From contig QRFJ01002124.1 of the NCBI GenBank assembly GCA_006176705.1, positions 178,744 to 242,743 on the forward strand: a DNA stretch of 64,000 bases, given 5' to 3'. Position 1 is the stretch's first letter. Each line of letters begins with the position of its first letter. This document shows positions 1-12,000 of the stretch, piece by piece. The notes under the pieces are model-generated. The model made no database searches. It saw only the letters and a program-made list of their open reading frames with translations, and had not been told where the DNA came from. The position numbers and the translations under genes are program-made. This DNA is from Cocos nucifera (lineage: Eukaryota > Streptophyta > Magnoliopsida > Arecales > Arecaceae).

Positions 1-45
1 GAAGAAGAAGAAGAAGGAATATATGATGGCATATAAGATACTTAC

Positions 46-3000
46 ATCCCAATGATACTCTCTAACCCAGGAGTATGATATTTCTTCATTTTCATCATAC
101 ATATCCTTTGACAGCTGCCAAAAATAAGGATGAGGAACACTGTCATTATGCACATGTATGCAAAAAGATGATAAGAATAAGTTCTGAATTTCAATAATAT
201 ACAATTCTGCATGATAACATGCTAGTATTTCACACTCGCAAAATGAAACAGCAAGCTTACCAACTCTGCTTCATGATAGGTGTTAAACGTGGGAACAACA
301 GTAACACAATACCTCGTCAGGTGCAGGAACCATGTATGCCAAAAACTTCTCTGGTTTTGCAGGATCTGAACCATTTACTAGAAAACTCTTCACTATAGCC
401 TGTGAAGGAGCATAATATGCACTGAGAGTGGAGCAAGTAAAGAATTAAACAAAATGAAGATGCAAGATTAATGTCATGACTGCATTACTTTACCCATGGC
501 ATACACACCAAACACTGACAACATTTGCTCCCATTGACAGAAAGAAGAATCTTTTGACATAAAGAACTACAGCTAATTAATATTGCAGTAAAGTGGGACC
601 ACCGACAACCAAGTCCATTTTTTGAAAATAGCGAAGTCAAATTACCATCAGAAACATATAAAGACGCATGCTATTTCCATTTTGCAAAAGAAATAAAAAG
701 GATGTTTCTATGTTAACAGCACAAAACAAGTAAGATGAATAAGATATCACTTACAAAAATGATAAAACACAATTAATATGATGGAAGCACAGAGAACACA
801 TAAGATGGAGTAACAGGATGAATCCAAATTGCATCCAAAGTAGCCACCACAATGCGATAAGGGAAGGTTTTCCATTATCTGATCCATCAATATAAGGAGT
901 TTGTACAATAAAAAATAATACAAAATGCAAAATAAAATTAATTTGTTACTGAGAAAAAAAAGTTCTACAAAAATAATTTGATATAACCAACTTCAATCAG
1001 CAGCCTTGCCCATCTATGTGGGGTCAGCTTTAATGTTCACAGTACAATTAGTTGAAGATAAAATGTGTTCAGACCAGCTCGCAACCTTGTGTCAACCCTC
1101 TGAATTGGTATTGAAATCCTAGCTCAAGGCATCCTTAGTAGGAAAGGGGCCAAGCATAAAACTTAGGGTAGTCAGGAGGCAGAGACTTACTTTCTTGGTT
1201 ATGCAATTTTAAATTTTTTACTCATTCAATCGAGGTGTAACCACCAAATTTCCATACAATAAGTCTACATAGACAGCAAAGAACTGTAGCTTTGAAGCCA
1301 GATCGGATACTAGTATATCCATATTCCAAATTATTTTGTTTGAAGAATATCAAAATGGATATGGATATTAGTCGGATGCAAAAATTTATATCTATATTTA
1401 TTTTAAATGGTACAAATGTAAATCAGGTACTAAAAGTATAGATATAAGTTGGATAATTAAATTTTATGATCATAAAATCAAAGATATTACTAAGTGGAAT
1501 AAATCAAATTAATAAAAGTCAATGAGTGTAAGATAAAATGAAATAAAGTTACAAATAAAATTGGATATTCGGATATGGATCGGGTAGTTATCTATCTAGA
1601 GCCATATCCAATTTTCTTTGACAGATATGGATATGGCTACGGATATTAGTTGGATGCTCAAATTTCTATCCATATCCAGATAGATTTGGATGCAAAAATG
1701 GATCTATATGGATATTATTTGATCAACTTTCACCCTTAAAAAGAAGGCAAGGTCTGACATAGGAAATTGCATCCATCTAGAAGGGAATTGTAAGCCAAAA
1801 TGAGCAAAGTATAATGGTCAAATAAAGTATGACATAAAAAATCTAGTGTTAAACATGAAGAAAGATGCATAATTATAATATGTGAATACACACACACATG
1901 TGAGCCCATTTTGAACACAATTCACCTGTGATTCATGCTCATCACGAATAGATCTGTCTAACTTGTTGTATTGCTCTGCATCAGCTGTTGGATCTCCATC
2001 AAAGGTTAGCATAACAAACCGATCGTCATACCTAGTATAGCAAATTGTTGTCAACCAAGTTAGTAGTCAACAAGGAACTGGATTACAAACAACTAAAATG
2101 AATCCCAATATGAACTGATCGCATAATTAGATCAGTCAAATCATCTAGCAAAACTTATTATTCCACACCTTTTTGTCACACAAAAAGTCATTTTGGACAG
2201 AATATAGATAAACACAGATGCACAGAATTTAAATAAATAAGCTAGAAAATAATCTTGCTGTTTACTTAAAGCTGGTTCTTGAAAAAGAAAAATTTGCTTA
2301 CTTTGTGGAGGAACATTACTTATACTACTGCATCTTTCAAGTAATAAAATGGATCATCAAAGATTTGATCTGTTTATCAGAATAGATTTTTTTAGATTGA
2401 TCTTGTATCTATTACAGAATGATAGCCTGGTACCCTACAAATATGTCTGGCACCCAGGCAACAAATGTTTCTTTTATGGTACTGGAAAGAACAGGACTAC
2501 TCCAAGATTGCTCCAACTTCTACCAAAAAAATGCAAGAGTGAAAGACCTGAACAGTGTAGAAGTTTCAGTTTGCTTGTTCAACCTCAACAGTTATAATAT
2601 AGATAATGAACAGATTATAGCGATACTGAAAACAGAATATTAGATCATCAGTGATATCCATGGGGTTTTTTTTGGTTTTAACCATTACTCCTGCCAGAAT
2701 TGAAGCGACTGAAGCACCCTCTTCTTTTTATTTAGAGTAGACAAAATAAATAGATAATAACATGCTCTGATGGGCGATCATAAACCCAATGTACACAGTC
2801 AATTTACCAGGTGAATCTACTGAAACATAAGTGTATAATGATAAAGAACATAACTATTAATAATTTGTGAAATATACCGATCAAAATCAGGTAACAAAGG
2901 CAGAATCTCCACAGCCTGTAATTTAGGATTAGTTTGATGGATAGGAGTTAACTGGGCTGCCTTGAAAGATTCTTCAATGGCCTGTATTTGCTTTTCCCTG

Positions 3001-6000
3001 ATACAAAGATAGTTGAAGCAATTATCAAAAATAAATGTCAAATTTCTTGATTACAGTAAAAGCTCTCATTAAAGAAACATGTTAACAATAGATATAGATT
3101 TATGTACCTGTCATTAAGATTCTCCAAGAAAGCATTCCTTCCTTCTCTGTTTTCCCGCATTTCCTTGGCTTGCTTTTCAGTTAAAGACTACAATTGCCAA
3201 AGCATATTGAATTAGCAACCATGTGCATAGCTGCAGCAAAACTGAAAATTAACCTAAAGCATATAATTCCTTCACCATGCAGCAATAACACCTACAAGTT
3301 TAGTAGAATCTGCGCTCAGTGGAGAAATGTACTGAGTCTTGACCAACCACGAAACACCTTTATCTGTAGGCCGGTCTTTCTTCTTTATACCTTCTTGTTT
3401 GATAGGTGTTGCTACCTCATCATCACGCAATAACTCTTGATCTTCTGATGCAAGGGGAGGGCGCACTTCGGGAGGACTGGAGAATGATGTAAGCATGCCA
3501 ATAAGAAACTAAAACATTGTAAAGTACCAGTGTGAAATTATTGCTAGATCTCTTACTTGTATACAGTAATATCAAGTAGGTCAAGAGGTATCCCAAGATC
3601 TTGCTCAACATAGAGTTTGGGCTTGTGCATTTTTTCCAATGATGTGATAGTATATTTGGTATACCTGCAGCAACATCAAATATCTAAAAAAATTAAAATG
3701 CAAAGAATGATCAGCTAATCTGTATACTAAGTAGTTATAATACAAAACCCACTTCATTTCTGCAATAGATACGTCAATTTTAAAGAATGCAAGAAGCTAC
3801 CATGCAGACATATATCACATACTATAAGCAAGTAAAAAACAACTGCTCAGACAGTGAACTCCAAAACCACTCACACTAATATAATAAATGCAATCATCCT
3901 CCTTAGTGGTTAAGGTATACACAGAATTAGAGTATCTGAGATAAATGGCTATCAAAAAGATGAAAATAGGGAATGATGTTGTACCAAATGAAACCCTTAT
4001 TGAGGTTTGGAAGTGTTTAGGTGACGTGGGAATAGGGGTCACAATCATGTCAGGTCGGACTAGATATGGGTCAGGTCGAATACAAGTTAGGTCAAAGATC
4101 TGTCAACTTGAACCAAACCTGTTTGATGAATGGGTCAAAAATGAAAACCCGAATCTGACCATTTTATTAAGTAGGTAACCCAACCTGACCTCCAATAGAT
4201 TGAATCATGCTAGGTGGGTTAAACAAGTCAAGCATTGCCACCCTTATGTAGGAGTAACTTGATTGACTAATTTGTTTAGTAAAATTTTAAAGACCAAGAA
4301 AATGCCTAATAATTGTAGGCAAAGCATTATAATACCCATTTATAAACAAAAAGATGATATTCAAAATTATTTTAACAACTATTGTATTATACTCATGAGC
4401 TATACTATGAAACTTTAAGAGAGAATGATTGAGGATAGATTGAGGCAAGGTTCTCAGTTTTGGTACCGGTGGCCGTTTTGGTCGGCCGGTGGCACGGTCT
4501 GGTACGATTCCATACCACATCGAATCGGCACAAACCGACAGACGGAGGAGAAAAAGAGAGAAAGAGAGGAAAAGAAAGAGAGAAGGGGGTCCGTCGGAGG
4601 GCCTTCGATTGGCCGCCGTGGCCGTCGGGCGACGTAAATGCCGCCTACGACTCCGCAGCGTGAAACAGGGGCAATTGCCCTTGTTTCATGATTTTTTTTT
4701 TAAACCAAAAATAAATGAAGCCGACAATCGGCCGGCTTCACTATTCATTGGCTTTTTAAAAAAAAAAACCGACGAAGGAACAGACACGATCGCCCCTATT
4801 CCGCAGTCGCGGCTTCGCTAGACGGTCTCCGTTGTGGCCACAGTGGGCCACCGCCACCCTCCGACGGCCATAGAGGGCCACCACAGGCTTCCCGTGGCCT
4901 CTCCCTCTCCTCTCTCTCTACCTTTGTTTCTCTTCCTTTCTTCTCCGGCATCGGCATGTGCTATTTTCTTCGTCGAAACTGTTCTAGTTCCCACCGATCT
5001 GATTCGGTACACCCCGAACCGTCCGATTTGGGACGGTTCTGAGAATGCTAGATTGAGGTGTAATACAAAATATCAGAGAACCTATTTGATTTTATTCTAA
5101 GAAGGTCGAATATGGAAGCTATTTTCTCCTTCGGAGGTTAATAGAAAAATAGAGTGAAAGCACATAATAGAGTCTCTAGAAAAGTCATGGTGGGTGTTGG
5201 AAAGCAAAGAGTTTTCTTTAGTTATATTAATGTGATTAAGGATATGTACAATGGAGGAGAGAACTATTGATGGTAATACAAGTATGTTTCCAATCACAAT
5301 GGGTTTATACTAAAGCTTTACTCTAAATCCTTACCTTTTTGTGCTAGTTATAGATGAGCTTAACAGGCATATTCAGGATAATATTCTTTGGTGCATGCTA
5401 TTTATAACTGATATATTCTTTGTGGATGAAATTAAGATTGAAGTTGCTCATGAATTGGAATTATAGCGGAGTACATCAGAATCTAAGAGTTTCATATTAA
5501 GCAGTAGGGGTGTGGAAGGAAACCGATCAAACCGCAAAATTGTCCTGAACCACTAATTTTGGATCAGTCTGGATGGGTTTTTTAAAAATTTGGTTTGGTT
5601 TTGGTTTTAGTTTAGAAAAAATCAATTCAAACCGAACCAATCCATGGGCATGCATACATACATCGATCCATGCATCCATGCATGCATGCACGCACACACA
5701 CAGACATATATAATATATGAAGTTATGAACCGCTATCGGTTCACTTATATTTTGTCCTAGCTCCACCGGTTAATTGCTTCTATATTTAACCCATTTAGCC
5801 TATCCCATAAACTGCCTATTTTGCCTATTCCATAAGCTGCCTATTTGACATAAGCCCAATACCCCACAACCTGATAAACCAAACCAAACCGAATTGATTT
5901 TTTCAGTTCAGTTTGAACCAATTTTCTATATGATTGGTTCGGTTTTGGTTTTAGAAAACCGATTCAAATCAGTTTAGTTAGAAAATTGACCCCAAATCGA

Positions 6001-9000
6001 TCCGAACCGAACCATACACACCCCTATTAAGAAGGACTAAGGGGAACTATATGAAATATAGTTTTGGTAAGAGATGAAGGTAAAGTAAAAATTTAGAATC
6101 ATGAAGTTTCTATGAGTGAGGATTTTCAGTATTTAAGATCAATTATTCATAAAAAAGGGAAGATTGACGAGGATGTTATCCATGGGATTAAAGTAGAGTG
6201 GATAAAATGGAGAAGTGCATCTAAAAAATTATATGATCAGAGGATATCTACTAAATTAAAGGAAAAACTTTATAGGGCAACCATACAACCATCTATGCTT
6301 TATGGTACAGAACGTTGGGCCATTAGAAAATAGCATGTGTAAGACGTGTGTGGCTGAAATGAGAATACTAAGATGGCTATGTGGTAATATAAGAAAAGAT
6401 AGAATAAGAAATGAAGTCGTGTGTAAAAATGTAGAGATAGCACCAATTGCAGAAAAACTGAGAAAATTATGACTTCAATAGCTTAGACAGTACAATGTAG
6501 GCCAAGGGATGCACAATACAAAGAAGTGGTTTGATACATGTAGAAGAAAAAGGGGTAGAGGTACACCGAAAATCACAAGGTATAACATAACAATGAAGGA
6601 CTTGATATTATTGCATCTTTGAGAAAGTATGACCCTAAACAATGCAGAATGGAGAAAAAGGATGAATATAGCCGACCCCAACTAGTGAGTATGCAATGCA
6701 AATCAGACATCAAATGGGAAAGAGACAAAAAATCATAATGTGGAAAAGAAAACTAGAATCACAAAAGAGAATTAGCTTTCCCACTTAAGTTTGAGAACTC
6801 AAATAGGATAAGTGTTAATAAGCAAATAAATTATCAAGAACATAGTTAAATTGCATTTTCTGAAGCAACCAATGTAAAGAAGAAAAACTTAAGGTGATCT
6901 ATGCATGGATTGGCACCAGCTAGCTAGTAAGCTTTGTGTTGAGAATTTGTGATGAAATGTGGAAAGCAATGTTTCTCGTTAGAGCATGATGCTAGAAAAA
7001 TATATACATATGTATTTTCAAGTCAGAGAGACAGAAAGAACATCAAAGACCAGTCACACAATTCAATTTAAAAATTATGCAAACAACCCCTCAAACAAGG
7101 GTCATAAACTCAGAGTTTGCTAGGTAGGAAATTCAAAGTACTATAAGACTTCTTACAGAAGTCTTCATCTGAAGCTTAGATGGAAGATAGGGCAATGTAA
7201 GCAGTAGCATAATGGTGATGAACATAGTGACAGTCAATCTTGACATACTTCGCTTATTATAGATTGGATATTTAGTGAGATCTGAAAAGAACTCCAATTT
7301 ATCAAAATGGAGAGGTGTTTAAGAAATTTATTTCCATAAGCTAAGCCACCTCAAAAGTGGGGCTCACCATGAAATAATACTCAGCTGCAGCTGCAGTGAG
7401 GTAGAAAATATCTCATTTCTTGTCCCTCCAGGAGAAAGGGGTAACCAAGTAGCCAGCTAGAAAATGAAAATCTAGATGTTATTGTCAGTACTAGAGTAGA
7501 CAAACAGCTAAAGCTTAAAAGCAATGAAGTCTAGGATTTCTATTTAGTGCAAAAGAATGTTAGAGAACTAGTGGAGATTAAAACTGAAAAATGAAGGCCT
7601 ACACACTTACATATCATCACCAGGCTAAACAGAAAACAGTCAATCCGCAAGCAAAAGTGAACATAAAACAAATTCAAGATCCATGCTAGGGACCCGACTA
7701 CATATCCTGTAACCATATGCAGAAGATCTCTGTGAGTCGACTACTATGTCAGCAAATAAGCAAAAAACAATCAAAACAAAGAGAGAAAGCATAAGGGCAT
7801 AAGTCAAGCCACCAACCCTACCCAGTGACAGAGAGATAAATCGGTGGGAACCATGAAGGGAGTAAGCATCAAGAATAAATAAAAGGGAACGAAACACTAT
7901 GGAAGAGGGGCTATCCAAACAATCTTACCATAGGGAAGATTTGCAAAAACATATGTAGTGTTTGTGTCAATTCACCTTGTTGAGCATCCATGGAGGAGGT
8001 CTTAGATGTGAAGGATCCTCATAACAGCCCAAAACAAGAAAGGATTGAATACAAGCACAAAATCAAATTGTCTACCCAGCATCCATGCAAGCACAAATAC
8101 AATAAAAGGAAAGGGTGAGAGTTAGCTAAGATTTGCACTGGATCATCTTTAAATCCTGAAAACTTTATGATTAACATTTATTTTTAAGATGGTGTATGGT
8201 GGACATCACCTAAATGAAGTGTACGATGAGCACTCATGTGCCAGTTAACAACTAAATAATGATGCAAACACCCATCGCATCATAAGATAAGGCTATCTTC
8301 CCTTTGAAATAAATGTAACAGCCAGCAAGGTCTGTTGTACCGACCTGCATCACCCAGTACTAACGGTACCTGTAAGGTAGCTATGCGGTACCAAGATTTA
8401 GTTCTGTATATGAACCATAACAATCTGAACTAAGCAGAACTTCTCCATACAGCCCGTATTCGAGCAAGATCATGACTGGGAGTGAGAAAATGGTATTGGG
8501 AGCCTGTGGCAGTATGGAATGCATACCATATTGTATAGATTGTACTACATTAGTACAGTTTCCAGTACCAGTTTTATGCACTTCGATAGCTTGAACAAAA
8601 TATGAAAAAAATAACAAATATGATGTCCAGATTTTTGGAGGGGGTTCATATGTGTGTTAACCTAGATATATCATTTCTTAGTGAACACTAGATTCCTAAC
8701 CCACATTTGGAAGATAACGTTATCCAAGAACTAATCTATGAATTAGCAGCATACATCATTCCTAAGAAGACAGCCGGATAGAGGTGGTCAATTTCATTCA
8801 ACAATTCGACATCTAGCAAGGCGAAATGTGCTACTCAACAGCTGCATCAATAGGTCAACAAAAATCTCATTTCAGTCCTTCAATGACCATCCAATTCCGC
8901 TCCATCATTCTTAAATGTCTTGACAATGGGAAGAAAAGAAGCATGATGGCTAGGAATAGTTTAACTGGAAAGATGTTCAAGATAAAAAATCAAGTGACAT

Positions 9001-12000
9001 GGACGAATATCACAAATGTTTCATAATAATTTTCACCCCTGCGCTCAAGATTATGTACCGAAAAAGATGCATGACTAGAGCAAGCCAAAGTTTCATGTGC
9101 TTAAAACCAACGAGAACGGAAGAAGCTATGCAACTATTGACAGGTATTGCTGTCAAAGAGGCCTCTAGAAAAACAAAGTGGGAACAATGTAATAAAGCAA
9201 AGACGGCTATTTGGTATGGATATTTTCTCCAACTTATGTCCAAATCCCATAATTAAGATCTAAACAAGTGGCTATAAAGCACAAACTAGACTGTCTTAGT
9301 GGTGCAGCCCTCAGCATTAGGACCAGAAATAAGGTTTATATATATGCTGATATAAATTTCAGATCTCAATGGTTCTTCTATCACAGTCAGAACACGAAGA
9401 TAGAGAGTAAAGCAGGGATAAAGAGAAGAAGTATAGTAGAGGAAAAAGAAGTGTAAAGAGGATAGAGACAAAAACGAACATAAAGCAATGGTTTCTAAAC
9501 ATAAAAGAACTTTCAGCTTGCCTATATTGAACCTAGCATTCTAAGTTAAACAATTTGACTGAAAATAGGACTTCAAATCTTTAATCATATAAAAATTATT
9601 TACTTGCTTGGACTAAAGAATTTCCAAATATACTAATATAAATTCCATATCACACATAAAGGCTATCAAAAATTTTTTTGTTTTCCCAAATCACAATCCT
9701 AATGATTTAAAAATTTTCTAGTGCAACCTAGATTAAAGTAGAACCTTTAGATGATAATCATACTTGCTACAGGACATAAAAACCCAGCAGAAAAGTAGCT
9801 CCAGAAGTCCATCTCCAAATAGAAGATAATAACAAGCACATAACGTACTCGTTAAAGAGTTAAATGAAAGACTCTTAAGACTTGATATCGTAGTAATTTA
9901 TGTGAAAATAAAACTCAAAAAGTTCAATAAATAAGAAAATTTAATTAGACCTTTGCTACGGTAGTGAGCAAGGCATAAGGTGCACCAAATCGGATCAGTG
10001 CAAGGGAGAAAATGATAACTCAATTGATCAAACAAATTCATTGATTAAGGGACCACAAAAATTTTATTGATGCATTTCGGGTAGTATTTGATTCGCAATA
10101 AAGTTGTAAAATTTCATCCAATCATTGACTGATATTGGTGATTACAATTGTTTATATACTAGTGCCAACATCCATAGATTACACTAACAAAGGATATGAT
10201 AGTGCCAAGATAACAATATAAACATATTGTTTATAAGAGTAAACATTAGAAAAGAAACTAATGCCCCAAATTCCAGATCCTCAGCTGATAAGATGAACAA
10301 AAAGTTTCCAAGTCAATATAAGAAAAGCTATGCAGACTTTGAACAGACTATGATGATGCTACATTTAATCAGAATGAGAAAATAAAAGAGTGCAGGACTC
10401 TCCCTAGCCACAGAAACTGAAAAGAGGAAAGACACTAAATTCTATATGCGAAAAGGTCTAAAGATTATAATTATTCATTACAAGGGAAATTGATGATGCA
10501 TAGTTAAAAAAATAAATTAATAATGATGATGATGAATGAACATAGAGAGGAAGGGGGTAGAGAGAGAGAGAGAGAGAGAGAATTTGGCATGAAAAAACAA
10601 CATATAGCAACAGTTCATTAGGGTCCTGAAAGTTCTATATTTACCTCTCTTTATCAGTATTCACAGCTAATAACTTTGGTTGTGCAGTTGGATCTGGCAA
10701 CTCATTCCTAAACCTGCAATTGAAAAAAAAAAAAATTTGAAAGAATGACCATTAGTACTATACAACACTTCAATTTTGCAAATGTCTTCTAACCACTTCA
10801 GCTATATTTTCACCGAGATTAATGTCATGCACTCAAGAAAAATATTTGTATGGAAAAACCACTGAAGCATGCGCTAGACAAGTAAATAACTGGAGGTGGG
10901 ATATTTCTGTACTCTAGTCATTCACAAGTAGAAAATAGTAAATATGATGGAGCCTGTACAAGTCTATTTCAAATTTCTTTGGAATTGGTAAGTATAAATG
11001 TAGGAGAAGAATAAACATGAGAGCTCGAATTCCATGACTATCCTTTTGTATCTTTAATATTTTGCACCTATAGAGAATAATCTTCATCCATCCTTCATTT
11101 TCGCCTTCTACTTCTTTTGTTATAAGGACTTACAGCATGCATGCCATTTTGATCTGACATTGGTGTCGTAGGTGATGTGCAGTCCCATGCCAACACATTG
11201 TACCCACTGCCATGCACAAGTACCACTTTACCTCAGCTTGCACACCTGGGCATGCAGCTGTACCATATGCTGTACAGCACAGATCAGCACATGCCATCAC
11301 ACTAATCCTTGCTCTATTATCTCTTCTCTAGTTCATGTGCCACCACATAAGATGTTTGGTTCTGGTTTCACTGCTTCTGCTACCCAAACAGCTTTTAAAG
11401 TCTTGATATAATAAAGCTTAGACCAAACTTTAGGAATTCCACTTGGAGACCTTTCATAAAACACTAGGAATTGTCAGGCTTTAAGATGGCCAACAGTATA
11501 GGGACGATAAATCAGTCACAAAAGCTTCAGTTGCTTGAACTAGAGCTTTTAAATAATACACCACAGAGAAAAGGTAAACCATCTTCAAGAAAGTCATAGA
11601 ATCATGTTAGCAATATCTTGGCATACACACCAATAGTACTCGACCAGCATAATGTGGATGTTCCAGTTTAGTATCTAGTTCATCTCATCAGTGTCATTAA
11701 TCTCACAGCAGCCCATTAGGGTGTCACCTGAAAATGAATAAAAAGAATTTTGAAGGATTGAAAGAATTTTGAAGGATTGAATCTAAGCTACAATCTTGGA
11801 AGGTCCTAAACTTTCCATTGCGGTTTAAATATTGTGACTCTAACCAATGTATCAGCTTCCAAATTCTGATTATGAAATGCAGCACTAAAAATAAAAAAGA
11901 GAAGCAAATTTATGTTGAAAAAATATGGACTATGGAGCAATTTCCTCAACTTATCCAATGCAATGTTTAAAAGATTAAAAAACACCATTTTTCTCTTTCC

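Larger units (their letters stand above)
400..1925. other. PAF1 intron 7, with repeat remnants
   Basis: This intron lies between the exons ending ESQ and beginning AIVKSF. I see no gene in it. It contains a short LINE 3' remnant and a degenerate hAT-like element (both listed separately); the rest is AT-rich sequence without structure I can name. Intron 6 (2,032-2,877) likewise shows nothing beyond ordinary AT-rich intron sequence. Confidence 0.6.
3920..6695 (+). mobile_element. Decayed RTE-type LINE (non-LTR retrotransposon), antisense in PAF1 intron 2
   Basis: Four separated pieces read as one RTE-clade reverse transcriptase. Piece 1, about 3,945-4,032, has AIKKMKIGN…IEVWKCLGDVGI. Piece 2, 4,255-4,445, has KILKTKKMPNN…PIYKQKDDIQN and ERMIEDRLRQ. 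Piece 3, 5,059-5,504, has SNMEAIFSFGG, YINVIKDMYNG, VIDELNRHIQDNILWCMLF and STSESKSFILS. Piece 4, 6,035-6,690, has DFQYLRSIIHKKGKIDEDV, LYRATIQPSMLYGTERWA and a terminal ADP. Reading needs several frame changes and crosses many stops, so it is dead. The catalytic FADD box is degraded to FITD (near 5,400-5,411), which loses one metal-binding aspartate. The gaps are exactly the three DNA-transposon insertions listed next. The element is 5'-truncated, as is usual for LINEs. Confidence 0.88.
3665..10644. other. PAF1 intron 2 (6,980 bp), transposon-bearing
   Basis: The flanking exons join cleanly (…NTDKER to YTKYTITSLEK), so this is one intron. Its first 3 kb, at the 3' splice-site side, is a LINE with nested insertions (listed separately). 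From about 6,700 to 10,644 I see AT-rich sequence with no supported gene. A GAT-rich patch occurs near 10,520 and a (GA)n run at 10,559-10,581. A stretch at 8,330-8,600 is rich in GGTACC-like words, somewhat like the inserted element at 4.4-5.0 kb, but I could not define its borders. Confidence 0.7.
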
